From assembly GCA_965222315.1 (NCBI GenBank), contig OZ244951.1, positions 4,960,001 to 5,024,000 of the forward strand: 64,000 nt of DNA. The letters are read 5' to 3'. The stretch's first letter is position 1; each line of letters opens with the position of its first letter. This stretch comes from JACKII01 sp965222315. Lineage in GTDB: Bacteria > Pseudomonadota > Alphaproteobacteria > Bin95. The translations under genes were made by a program, and so were the position numbers. The notes beneath the pieces were generated by a model. That model did no database searches and was not told the DNA's origin. It saw only the letters and a list, made by a program, of their open reading frames with translations. This document shows, piece after piece, positions 26,920-34,803 of the stretch.

Positions 26920-28746
26920 GTGGATGAAGTTGCCGTGAATGGTGCGGTGTTAGAGTTTCCGGCGGCAGTGCCGAATGCAGCACCCGGTGCCGCCTCGCCC
27001 GGTGCGAGTGCCCGCGCAATGGGGCTTCGCCGCGCGCTGTTCTTTGCCCTGAACGCCGTGACGGTCGCCGGGTTGTTCGCCGCGATGGCGGCGATGATGG
27101 CCATGGGAGGCCTGTCCCCGGCGGAGGGCGTCATGCTGTTCGCCTACCTGCTGACGCTGCCATGGCTCTCCATCGGTTTCTGGAATGGCGTGATCGGCTT
27201 TGCGATTGCAATCCGGGCCAAGAACCCGGCGGTTTTTGTGAACCCTGCTGCGGCCCGTGCCGACACACGCGCCCCCATCACCGCCCGAACCGCTATCGCC
27301 ATGGCGATCCGGAATGAGGATGTCGATGCGGTCATCGATCGGCTGGAGGCGATGCACCGCGACCTGGTGCGCTCTGGCTGGGGCCGCCAGTTCGCCTTCC
27401 ACGTGTTGAGCGACAGCACCGATCCGGTCATCGCCGCGGCGGAGGAGCAGGCGATTGCCAAGTGGCAGGCCCGCGCCCCGGCCATCACCCCGATCCGCTA
27501 CCGCCGCCGTACCTCGAACGAAGGTTTCAAGGCCGGCAACATCGGGGAATTCTGCGCGGCCCATCATGCCGACTATGACTTCTTCCTGCCGCTGGACGCT
27601 GACAGCCGGATGAGTGCCAAAGCCATCCTGCGGCTGGTGCGCATCATGCAGGCATCGCCGGAGATCGGCATTTTGCAAGGGCTGGTGGTCGGCTCGCCCT
27701 CCAAGACTTTCTTCACCCGCGCCTTTCAGTTCGGGATGCGCCATGGCATGCGCTCCTACACGCTCGGCTCCGCCTGGTGGCAGGGGGATTGCGGTCCGTT
27801 CTGGGGCCACAATGCGGTCATCCGCATCAAGCCGTTCCATGAGCACTGCCGTCTGCCGGTGCTGCCCGGGAAGGGGCCGCTTTCCGGTCACATCATGAGC
27901 CACGACCAGGTCGAGGCGGTGCTGATGCGGCGCGCCGGCTACGAGGTGCGCGTGCTGGCGGAAGAGGACGAGAGCTTCGAGGAAAACCCGCCCTCCCTGC
28001 CGGACTTCATCAAGCGGGAGACGCGCTGGTGTCAGGGGAACATGCAGTACCTGAAGCTGCTGGGCAGCCGTCTGCCGGGCCTGAAGCCAACCAGCCGGCT
28101 GCAATTGCTGCTGGCGATTCTGATGTATGTGAACGGACCTGCCTGGTTCCTGTTCATCACCGCGGGCGCGTCGATGGCGGCCTTCACCGACCAATTCGGC
28201 AGCATTCCGCTGGCCTACGGCCTGGGCCTGTTCGCCGTCATCATGTTTTTCAACCTGATGCCGAAGCTGATGGGCATGGCGCAGTCCTACTGGCAGCGGC
28301 CGGTGGCGGAAACCTATGGCGGCCGCACGCGGATTGCGGCCGGCTTGGTCGGCGAGTTCCTGTTTTCCACATTGATCGCGCCGTGCGTCGCCTTCGCGAT
28401 TAGCATCTGCTGCACCGGCCTGGCTGTCGGCAAGCGCGTCAAGTGGGACGCCCAGCAACGCAGCCGCGATTACCTGAGCCTGCGGGAAGCGGCGAGGACG
28501 CTGTGGCCGCAGACGCTCTTCGGCCTCACCCTGCTGGTGGTGCTCGGGATACTCGCGCCCTGGGCGCTGTTGTTCGGTTGCTTGATTGTGGCACCGCTCT
28601 GCCTGGCGATCCCGCTTGCGACCGGCTCCACCTTGCCGGCGCTTGGCCGGAAGACCCGGCATCTGGGCCTGTTCGACATTCCGGAGGACCGGGCGGCCCA
28701 GCGTCCAGCGCTGCTTGAGGAAACGGCCGCCGTTCAGGCCGCATAG
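26920..28746 (+). CDS. opgH: Periplasmic glucan glucosyltransferase OpgH/MdoH
   Basis: A 608-residue inner-membrane processive glucosyltransferase that makes and exports osmoregulated periplasmic glucans from UDP-glucose. Two N-terminal helices (about 38-95) precede a GT2 domain with AIRNEDVDAV, FLPLDADS (the DxD region, near residue 225), WWQGDCGPFWGHNAVIR and RETRWCQGN (the R/QxxRW product-site motif, near 365). At least five more helices follow. It is shorter than the E. coli protein (about 850 residues) mainly at the N-terminus, as in alphaproteobacterial forms. The GTG start at 26920 is provisional; GTG 26935 is an alternative. No opgG is adjacent. Confidence 0.92.
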   Translation: MDEVAVNGAVLEFPAAVPNAAPGAASPGASARAMGLRRALFFALNAVTVAGLFAAMAAMMAMGGLSPAEGVMLFAYLLTLPWLSIGFWNGVIGFAIAIRAKNPAVFVNPAAARADTRAPITARTAIAMAIRNEDVDAVIDRLEAMHRDLVRSGWGRQFAFHVLSDSTDPVIAAAEEQAIAKWQARAPAITPIRYRRRTSNEGFKAGNIGEFCAAHHADYDFFLPLDADSRMSAKAILRLVRIMQASPEIGILQGLVVGSPSKTFFTRAFQFGMRHGMRSYTLGSAWWQGDCGPFWGHNAVIRIKPFHEHCRLPVLPGKGPLSGHIMSHDQVEAVLMRRAGYEVRVLAEEDESFEENPPSLPDFIKRETRWCQGNMQYLKLLGSRLPGLKPTSRLQLLLAILMYVNGPAWFLFITAGASMAAFTDQFGSIPLAYGLGLFAVIMFFNLMPKLMGMAQSYWQRPVAETYGGRTRIAAGLVGEFLFSTLIAPCVAFAISICCTGLAVGKRVKWDAQQRSRDYLSLREAARTLWPQTLFGLTLLVVLGILAPWALLFGCLIVAPLCLAIPLATGSTLPALGRKTRHLGLFDIPEDRAAQRPALLEETAAVQAA

Positions 28747-28784
28747 TAACCTGTCGATTGACTACCGCGATTGGAGACCGGGCC

Positions 28785-29369
28785 ATGCTGAAAGCTCTCG
28801 CCGCTGTTCTCGTCCTGGCGCTATCCACGGCCAGCGCAGCCGCCGAACCCAGAAGCTACAAGCTTGACCCTGACCACACGACTATTGCCTTCCTGGTCGA
28901 TCACTTGGGGTTTTCCCGGATCCTGGGCCGTTTCTTCAAAATGGAAGGCGGCTTCACCTATGACGAGGCCACCCAGACCCTGAGCGATCTGCGCGTTACC
29001 GTGTATACAGACAACGTCTATAGCGCCCACAAGGGCCGGGACGAACATGTGCGGGGCAAGGACTTTCTGGACACCAAGCGCCATCCCCAAATGGTGTTCA
29101 CCGCCGATGGCGGGACGCCGGAAGGCCCCAGCCATGGCACGGTCACCGGGCAGTTGACGCTCTTGGGCGTGACACGCCCCCTGACCCTCGACGTGACGCT
29201 CAACAAGAGCGGCGTCTACCCCTTCGGCCACAGCCGCCACACGCTCGGCATATCGGCGCGCGGGTCGCTGGACCGGAGCGAATACGGCATGACCTACGGA
29301 ATTGCAGCCGGCATGGTCGGGGATACGGTCGATATCATCATCGAAACCGAGGCTATCCGGCAGGACTAA
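28785..29369 (+). CDS. YceI family periplasmic protein
   Basis: 194 residues with a signal peptide (LAAVLVLALSTASAAA) and one YceI lipocalin-like domain: YKLDPDHTTIAFLVDHLGFS at the start, HVRGKDFLDTKRHPQ in the middle, and RGSLDRSEYGM towards the end. Such proteins bind isoprenoid-like lipids in the periplasm. The start is set at ATG 28785, preceded by GGAGA; the frame also opens nine codons earlier. It lies 38 bases after opgH on the same strand and may be its operon partner. Confidence 0.92.
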   Translation: MLKALAAVLVLALSTASAAAEPRSYKLDPDHTTIAFLVDHLGFSRILGRFFKMEGGFTYDEATQTLSDLRVTVYTDNVYSAHKGRDEHVRGKDFLDTKRHPQMVFTADGGTPEGPSHGTVTGQLTLLGVTRPLTLDVTLNKSGVYPFGHSRHTLGISARGSLDRSEYGMTYGIAAGMVGDTVDIIIETEAIRQD

Positions 29370-29374
29370 ATACA

Positions 29375-29408
29375 CTTCCCAGACGTCGCGGAGCGGCGGT
29401 CCGGGAAG
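29375..29408 (+). terminator. Hairpin after yceI-like gene
   Basis: CTTCCCAGAC (29375-29384) pairs with 29399-29408 at 9 of 10 positions, loop of 14, starting 5 bases after the stop codon. There is no U-run, so it is a weak intrinsic terminator candidate. Confidence 0.4.
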
Positions 29409-29503
29409 GGAGTGGTAAATTCCACGTGCCTTTCCCAGCTAGCGTAACGAGTCCATTTTCGCGATGATGTGGAAAACCAACCGCATCAGAGGGAACCGTC
29501 CAC

Positions 29504-30535
29504 ATGCTCGCGCTCCGCAAAACCGGCCCGGAATTCGGCGCTGTCCTGGAAGACGTGCCAGAGCCTGACCTTGCCGAAGGCATGGTGATGGTGGAGGTGG
29601 ACGCCGCCGGCATCTGCGGCTCCGACATCCACATGTACGAATGGACCAGCGGCTACGAATGGCTGATCCGGGCCCTGCCCGTCACCATGGGGCACGAGTT
29701 CGCCGGGCGGGTCATCCAGGTCGGGCCCGGCGTTTCCGGCGTCAGCGAGGGCCAGGCGGTCGTGGTCATGCCGAGCTATACGTGCGGCACCTGCGATGCC
29801 TGCAAGAGTGGCAAGGCGGATTTCTGCCAGAAACGGAAGGGCATCGGCCTCAGCGTCGATGGCGGGTTTGCGCCGCGCGTACCCGTGCCGGCGCAGTGCT
29901 GCCTGCCCATCGGCAACCGCCTGCCCCCGCACATCGCGGCATTGACGGAACCTTTCTGCGTCGGGGACCGTGCCGTCGATATCGGCGACGTGGAGTCCGG
30001 GCAGAACGTCGTCGTGCTCGGGCCTGGCATAATCGGCCTTTCGGCGGCCTATATCGCCAAACAGCGGGGTGCGGCCTCGGTCACGGTGGTGGGGAAGAAT
30101 GACCCCCTGCGGCTGGGTGTTGCGAAGAAGATCGGCATCGAGACCGTCATTGACCTGGGCGATAACGGCACGCTCGCGGACCATATCGAGGAACGGAGTA
30201 TCGACCGGGTGTTCGAAGCCACCGGCTTCGGCGAGAGCATCACCCAGGGTCTGGGCTTGCTGCGCGATTTCGGCATCATGACGGCCATCGGCATCCATCA
30301 CGAACCCGCGCCCATCGACATCACGCCCTTCGTCCGGCGCAAGCTGCAACTGCGTGGTGCTCACAGCAGCACGCGGGCTAACTGGGACCGGGTGCTGGCG
30401 ATGCTGCCCGACGCGGCGGAGGATCTGGAGCACATCGTGACCCACCAGATTCCCCTCGCCGATGGCATCGAGGGCTTTGAGATGAACCGCCGCCGGGAGG
30501 CTTGCAAAGTGGTGATCCGGCCACAGATGCAATGA
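29504..30535 (+). CDS. Zinc-dependent alcohol dehydrogenase (threonine/sorbitol DH type)
   Basis: A 343-residue MDR enzyme with the catalytic zinc set in GICGSDIH (about 32-39) and GHEFAG (about 63-68). The structural zinc cysteines are CGTCDACKSGKADFC (about 92-106), and the Rossmann motif is VVVLGPGIIGLSAA (about 168-181). All four structural cysteines are present. NAD(P)-dependent oxidation of a polyol or amino alcohol is expected; the exact substrate is unknown. It leads a run with a VOC protein and a crotonase on the same strand. Confidence 0.9.
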   Translation: MLALRKTGPEFGAVLEDVPEPDLAEGMVMVEVDAAGICGSDIHMYEWTSGYEWLIRALPVTMGHEFAGRVIQVGPGVSGVSEGQAVVVMPSYTCGTCDACKSGKADFCQKRKGIGLSVDGGFAPRVPVPAQCCLPIGNRLPPHIAALTEPFCVGDRAVDIGDVESGQNVVVLGPGIIGLSAAYIAKQRGAASVTVVGKNDPLRLGVAKKIGIETVIDLGDNGTLADHIEERSIDRVFEATGFGESITQGLGLLRDFGIMTAIGIHHEPAPIDITPFVRRKLQLRGAHSSTRANWDRVLAMLPDAAEDLEHIVTHQIPLADGIEGFEMNRRREACKVVIRPQMQ

Positions 30536-30579
30536 ACGCACGGCGCGCCCTGTCCCGTCACATTGCAGGAGGCACCGCC

Positions 30580-31002
30580 ATGAGTATCGACATTGGCCTG
30601 ACCCATGTCGCCCTGAAGTCAAGCGACCTAGACGCCAGCATCCGCTTCTATGCGGACTATGCGAACATGGAAGTCGTGCACCTGCGTGAGGAGGATACCG
30701 GCGTCCGCGTCGCCTGGCTTTCCGACAGGACCCGGCCGTTCGTCATCGTGCTGCTGGAGTCGGAGGAGGTGACGACCGTATTGGCTCCATTCAGTCACCT
30801 GGGCGTCGGCTGCGCCAGCCGGACAGAGATCGACCGCTATGCCGACAAGGCGCGCGTCGAGGGCGTGCTGGCCCAGGAGCCTTCGGACTATGGCTATCCG
30901 GTCGGCTATCTCGCCATGATCCGCGACCCGGACGGGCACATGCTGGAACTCAGTCATGGCCAGGAGGTCGGGCTGGCGGTCGATGAAGCCAAGGGTGGTT
31001 GA
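30580..31002 (+). CDS. VOC (glyoxalase/dioxygenase) superfamily protein
   Basis: A 140-residue protein with two beta-alpha-beta-beta-beta modules. The metal-type motifs THVALKSSDLDASIRFY at the start and DPDGHMLELSHG at the end give the expected His and Glu positions of VOC enzymes. Start ATG 30580 has GGAGG about 7 bases upstream, which is why the longer frame beginning at 30502 is not used. It follows the alcohol dehydrogenase by 44 bases, suggesting co-transcription. Could be a lyase, epimerase or resistance protein. Confidence 0.85.
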   Translation: MSIDIGLTHVALKSSDLDASIRFYADYANMEVVHLREEDTGVRVAWLSDRTRPFVIVLLESEEVTTVLAPFSHLGVGCASRTEIDRYADKARVEGVLAQEPSDYGYPVGYLAMIRDPDGHMLELSHGQEVGLAVDEAKGG

Positions 31003-31061
31003 CGGGCGTGGCGGCCAGCGGGAATAGTCCCGCCAACCCTATTCTGAGGAAAGCCCGCCCT

Positions 31062-31736
31062 ATGCCCGATATTCTGACATATGCGCTCGCCGACGGCATC
31101 GCCACGCTGACCATGGACGATGGCAAGGCCAACGCCATGGCGCCCGCCATGTCCGCCGCTATCAACCAAGGCCTGGATCGCGCGGAAAGCGATGGTGCGA
31201 AAGCTGTTGTCATTCGTGGAAGGGAGGGGCTGCTGTGCGGCGGCTTCGACCTCAAGATCATCCGCGGCGAGGACGAGGCGCTGAAGACCCAGATGCGCGA
31301 CGCCGGCATGAAACTGTTGGAACGCCTCTATCTCTCCCCGCTGCCCATCGTGTTCGCCGTGCCCGGCCATGCGGTCGCCATGGGGGCGTTGCTGCTATTC
31401 GCCGGCGACTGGCGGGTGGGCCTGCGCGGCGATTTTAAGATCGGCCTGAACGAGACCGGCATCGGCCTGTCGCTGCCGACCACCGGCCTGGAACTGGCCC
31501 GCGACCGGCTGGCGCCGCAAGTGTTGGGCGAGGCGACAATCAACGCCACGCTCTACTCCCCCGACCAAGCCACCGGCATCGGCTACTTGGATGAGGCCGC
31601 AGACGCCGGTGATTTCGACGCCCGGATCAAGGCCGCAGCAGAACGGCTGGCGGCGCTCGATCCGGCAGCATTTGCGCTGACCAAAAGCAAGGTGCGCCAG
31701 CCGACCATCGAGCGAATCCGGGCGCTGGAGGGGTAG
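31062..31736 (+). CDS. Enoyl-CoA hydratase/isomerase (crotonase) family protein
   Basis: A 224-residue crotonase-fold protein, a little shorter than the usual 255-270. The substrate pocket motif GKANAMAPAM and the oxyanion-hole segments CGGFDLK and GHAVAMGALLLFAGDWRVG are visible; FKIGLNETGIGL carries the region with the catalytic glutamate. Start ATG 31062 is preceded by GAGGAAA; an earlier frame start overlapping the VOC gene is rejected. Last gene of the run from 29504. It probably hydrates or isomerises an enoyl-CoA in a minor catabolic route. Confidence 0.88.
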   Translation: MPDILTYALADGIATLTMDDGKANAMAPAMSAAINQGLDRAESDGAKAVVIRGREGLLCGGFDLKIIRGEDEALKTQMRDAGMKLLERLYLSPLPIVFAVPGHAVAMGALLLFAGDWRVGLRGDFKIGLNETGIGLSLPTTGLELARDRLAPQVLGEATINATLYSPDQATGIGYLDEAADAGDFDARIKAAAERLAALDPAAFALTKSKVRQPTIERIRALEG

Positions 31737-31837
31737 CGAGAATTCTGCTCAACCTGACTCATTCAACGCTATCCCTTCTCCGCGCAAGCGGGATGCCATG
31801 CCTCAAAGGCGGGGCTCTATAGGAATGCTCTGGCAAG

Positions 31838-31858
31838 GCCCCCACCTGCGTTGGGGGC
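31838..31858 (+). terminator. GC-rich hairpin downstream of the crotonase gene
   Basis: GCCCCCA (31838-31844) pairs perfectly with TGGGGGC (31852-31858) around a 7-base loop, about 100 bases past the crotonase stop at 31736. No U-tract follows. The preceding bases resemble the region's dispersed GC-rich repeat debris. Confidence 0.4.
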
Positions 31859-31870
31859 AGGGGAGGTGTT

Positions 31871-31972
31871 TTGGCTGGGTTTAATGGTTACGACACTGCC
31901 CTGGCGCGCTTCCGGGAAAGTGTTGAGGCGGCTGCTAAATTTATGACAGATATGTTACAGTCTTTGCGGTAG
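31871..31972 (+). CDS. Possible 33-residue microprotein
   Basis: A short frame from TTG 31871 to TAG 31970-31972, preceded by GGGAGG (31861-31866), encodes an amphipathic helix-like peptide (about 33 residues, with LARFRESVEAAAKFM and ending MLQSLR). The composition resembles real protein rather than antisense noise, and the Shine-Dalgarno is strong but close (4 bases). No homologue is recognised. It could also be a phasin-like fragment or chance. It lies 53 bases before an MFS gene on the same strand. Confidence 0.25.
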   Translation: MAGFNGYDTALARFRESVEAAAKFMTDMLQSLR

Positions 31973-32025
31973 GCGCGCATCCGCACGCAGCCTGCAATGC
32001 TGTACCGAGGAAAGCCGTAGCCCTC

Positions 32026-33249
32026 ATGCCCACCGCAGGGCCCCTCAAACGTTCCGCAGCGCTGTGGACTGCCTGTCTCGCCCATGCGGTGCAGGACGGG
32101 TTGAGCGCGGGTGTCTATGTGTTGCTGCCGGTCCTGGCCCAATCGCTAGGTCTCAATCTGAGCGAGGTCGGCCTGTTCAAAGGGCTGAAAAGCCTTGCCC
32201 AAGGGCTGCTGGAAATCGTCTCCGGCGTCGTGGCGGAGCGGACCGGTGACGCGGTCCTTCTGGTATTCGGGTTGCTTGTTGCAGGAGCCGGCTACCTGCT
32301 GTTCGCCTTTGCCGATGGTGCGGGCGGGGTGCTCGCCTGTCTGGTTCTGGTCGGCATCGGCACCGCGTTCCAGCACGCCCCTTCCTCCGCCCTGGTGAGC
32401 CGGGCTTATGCCGATAGTGGAAGACGGGGCGCATTGGGGCTCTACAATTCTTCGGGTGACGCCGGGAAGCTGATCTTCACCACCAGCTTCAGCCTCGCCA
32501 TCGGCGCAGGGCTCGCCTGGTCCTTTGCGACGGTCGCATTCGGCGTCGTCACCTTGTCCGCGGCGGTCATCGTGTTTGTGGCGCTGCGCTCCCAGATTGG
32601 CGCGCGCCGCCGGGAATCCAGTCTGGCTGGCGGAACCGACACGACCGATACGATGGCCAAGGGCTGGGGCATCCTCGACCGGCAGGGCTTTGCCTTCCTG
32701 CTGGTGGTCGTGTTTCTCGACAGCCTGGTACAGGCCGGCGCCCTGACCTTTGCCGCATTCCTGATGCTGGCAAAGGATATCCCGCTGGCCGCGGCCACAT
32801 TCGCCGCCACCGCCATCCTGATCGGCGGCATGTTCGGGAAGGCGGTTTGCGGCTTTCTCGCCGACCGGATCGGCCCGCGCACAGCGTTTTCTCTGGTGCA
32901 GGTCCTGACCGGCCTGGGCATCGCCGCCACGGTGTTCACGCCCGGCTATTATGCCTATTTGCTGCTGCCGTTCCTCGGCATCGTGCTGCAAGGTTCGACC
33001 TCGATCACCTACAGTATGGTCAATGATTTCGTGCATGAGAGCCGGACTGCCCGCGGCTTTGCGCTGATCTATGGCTCCTCCAGCCTGTCGGTTGTGGGGC
33101 CCATCGGTTTCGGCCTGCTGGGCGACTCTTACGGCATTGAAACGGCGATGCTGGTCATGGCCGGCATTGCGCTGCTGGCGATCCCGCCATGCCTGTACCT
33201 GCGTCTGCCGCAGACCGCGGACACGGTCAAGCCGGCTGGTGCAGCCTAG
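32026..33249 (+). CDS. MFS transporter
   Basis: A 407-residue polytopic protein with about twelve hydrophobic helices split by a polar central loop near residue 195 (RRRESSLAGGTDTTD). The family loop motif occurs in the second half as GFLADRIGPRTAFS. The N-terminal half reads LSEVGLFKGLKSLAQGLLEIVSGVVAERTGD. Substrate unknown. A TauD-type dioxygenase gene follows 121 bases downstream, so the pair may take up and oxidise one compound; this is inference from position only. The start is supported by GAGGAAAG upstream, although at wide spacing. Confidence 0.88.
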   Translation: MPTAGPLKRSAALWTACLAHAVQDGLSAGVYVLLPVLAQSLGLNLSEVGLFKGLKSLAQGLLEIVSGVVAERTGDAVLLVFGLLVAGAGYLLFAFADGAGGVLACLVLVGIGTAFQHAPSSALVSRAYADSGRRGALGLYNSSGDAGKLIFTTSFSLAIGAGLAWSFATVAFGVVTLSAAVIVFVALRSQIGARRRESSLAGGTDTTDTMAKGWGILDRQGFAFLLVVVFLDSLVQAGALTFAAFLMLAKDIPLAAATFAATAILIGGMFGKAVCGFLADRIGPRTAFSLVQVLTGLGIAATVFTPGYYAYLLLPFLGIVLQGSTSITYSMVNDFVHESRTARGFALIYGSSSLSVVGPIGFGLLGDSYGIETAMLVMAGIALLAIPPCLYLRLPQTADTVKPAGAA

Positions 33250-33370
33250 TCTCAAGCAACGGCCATGCGGATTTGGCGTTGCATTCGGGGGACGTTTGGC
33301 GCGAGCATAGCCGCAATGAATGACCCCGGCGGGCGCCCGGTGCCCGCTGCTCCAAAGGAGGAATGCCACC

Positions 33371-34279
33371 ATGGTCACCGTCACCCCCCTTTCCAAAACC
33401 ACCGGCGCCAGCTTCGGCGCCGTCATCACGGACGTGAAGCTCGGCTCCATGACCGATGCCGAATGGCAAGTGGTCGAGGACGCCTTCCACGAATACGCCG
33501 CCTTGGTTTTCCCGGCCCAGCACCTGACCAACGAGGAGCACGTGGCCTTCGGCAGGCGCTTCGGTGAAATCGAGATCCTGCGGAACGATGGCAACGAATA
33601 CGCCATGATCTCCAACAAAGCCGCCGACGGCCACATTTTGTCGCCGGAGGAGAAGCGCTACCAAAGCCTGCGCGGCAATGAGGGCTGGCATACCGACTCC
33701 AGCTACATGCCGCTGGCGGCAAAGGCCTCCTGCCTGACCGCCATCACCGTGCCGAGCAAGGACGGCCAGACCGAGCTTGCCGATATGCGCAGCGCCTATG
33801 ACGCTCTGGACGATGCGATGAAAGAAAAGATCGCAAACCTCGCCGCCCACCACTCCCTCTACCAGAGCCAGGCCAAGGCCGGTTTCGTCTTCAAGACGGG
33901 CGAGAGCTATGGCTTCCATAACCATGGTGCGCCGATCCGGCCGCTGGTGAAGGTGCACCCGGTGACCGGCCGCAAGTCACTCTTCATCGGCCGCCACGGT
34001 TACCGGATCGACGGCATGGAGGATGCTGACGCGCAAAAGCTGCTGGACGATCTTCTGGCGTTTGCCGTGCAGCCGCCCCGCACCTATGCCCACCAATGGC
34101 AGCCGGGCGACGTGATGATCTGGGACAATCGCTGCGTCCTGCACCGCGCCTGCCCGTATGACTATTCCGAGCCGCGTGTGATGCGCCATGTGCGTGTGGC
34201 AGGCGACCCGGCAAGCGACCTGGTGCCCACCGCGCCCGACGACCGCGCCGACGCGTTCGAGCCGGTGGCGGCGGAGTAG
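33371..34279 (+). CDS. TauD/TfdA family alpha-ketoglutarate-dependent dioxygenase
   Basis: A 302-residue non-heme Fe(II) dioxygenase that couples 2-oxoglutarate decarboxylation to substrate hydroxylation, often of sulfonates or aryloxy acids. The HxD iron ligands are in GWHTDSSYMP (about 105-114) and the distal histidine in NRCVLHRACPYD (about 259), followed by the arginine that binds 2-oxoglutarate (EPRVMRHVR). All key residues are present. Start ATG 33371 is set by AAGGAGG about 9 bases upstream. Preceded by an MFS transporter gene. Confidence 0.93.
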   Translation: MVTVTPLSKTTGASFGAVITDVKLGSMTDAEWQVVEDAFHEYAALVFPAQHLTNEEHVAFGRRFGEIEILRNDGNEYAMISNKAADGHILSPEEKRYQSLRGNEGWHTDSSYMPLAAKASCLTAITVPSKDGQTELADMRSAYDALDDAMKEKIANLAAHHSLYQSQAKAGFVFKTGESYGFHNHGAPIRPLVKVHPVTGRKSLFIGRHGYRIDGMEDADAQKLLDDLLAFAVQPPRTYAHQWQPGDVMIWDNRCVLHRACPYDYSEPRVMRHVRVAGDPASDLVPTAPDDRADAFEPVAAE

Positions 34280-34332
34280 AAACCGCAGTTGACGGCAGGT
34301 GATCACTTAAGGGCTGTGAGGTGGGATCTGCC

Positions 34333-34698
34333 TTAGGCCCTGGAAGCAGGCGATGCGCCGGTATCCGCCGCATTCCATTGCCACGGCGGTTTGACCTTCC
34401 TGCCGTCGAAGTAGAATGTGACGCTGCCGTTGAACGTGTAGGCCTGCGGGGTTCCTGTATTGTCCGGCATTAGCAAAGCTCTGTCCCAATAGCGCCAAAC
34501 GAACCTCAGTTCCCGGAAGGTCACGTCATCCTTCATACCGCCGCCAAGGGCTCCTCCCGCGAGCTGGTAAGGGCCTGCCTTGTTAATGACGTCCATGAAG
34601 TCCGCCCCGGTCATATCGGCGGCAGGGCCTGGATCCCAGATCGACTGCATTCCCGTTAGATGCATATGGAGGCGGTCCGGGGTCCAGAATTTCAACAT
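34333..34698 (-). CDS. Hypothetical protein or gene remnant, up to 121 aa
   Basis: Protein-like frame (IWDPGPAADMTGADFMDVINKAG, then DDVTFRELRFVWRYWDRALLMPD and FYFDGRKVKPPWQWN) without recognised family. The region upstream of residue 12 coincides with a dispersed inverted repeat at 34677-34722, so the first residues are probably repeat sequence and a start at Met 34665 or 34650 is likely. It might be the C-terminal remnant of a longer gene cut by the repeat. No Shine-Dalgarno is clear. Isolated between the convergent dioxygenase gene and the mutase gene. Confidence 0.4.
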   Translation of the reverse strand: MLKFWTPDRLHMHLTGMQSIWDPGPAADMTGADFMDVINKAGPYQLAGGALGGGMKDDVTFRELRFVWRYWDRALLMPDNTGTPQAYTFNGSVTFYFDGRKVKPPWQWNAADTGASPASRA

Positions 34699-34722
34699 CC
34701 GGCTGCCGATCCTGGACCCCGG
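34677..34722. repeat. REP-like inverted repeat
   Basis: CCGGGGTCCAG (34677-34687) and its exact complement CTGGACCCCGG (34712-34722) form an 11-bp stem with a 24-base loop. This is a typical form of the dispersed palindromes of high-GC alphaproteobacteria. It stands downstream of the methylmalonyl-CoA mutase gene (stop at 34804) and may stabilise or end that transcript. Confidence 0.7.
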
Positions 34723-34803
34723 CCCTCGCCTACGGCTCGACCGGGGAGTCTGGCTCTTGTCTATGGACTGGCGGTGGTTGTTTCCGCCTGGGACTGGTGC
34801 GCT

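Noticed and set aside
26950..28662. 570-codon open frame opposite opgH
   Set aside because: Antisense shadow of a clear OpgH gene; low-complexity Arg/Gln/His translation with no domain.
32146..33636. 496-codon frame opposite the MFS transporter
   Set aside because: Antisense to a convincing transporter; Glu/Gly/Arg-rich shadow translation.
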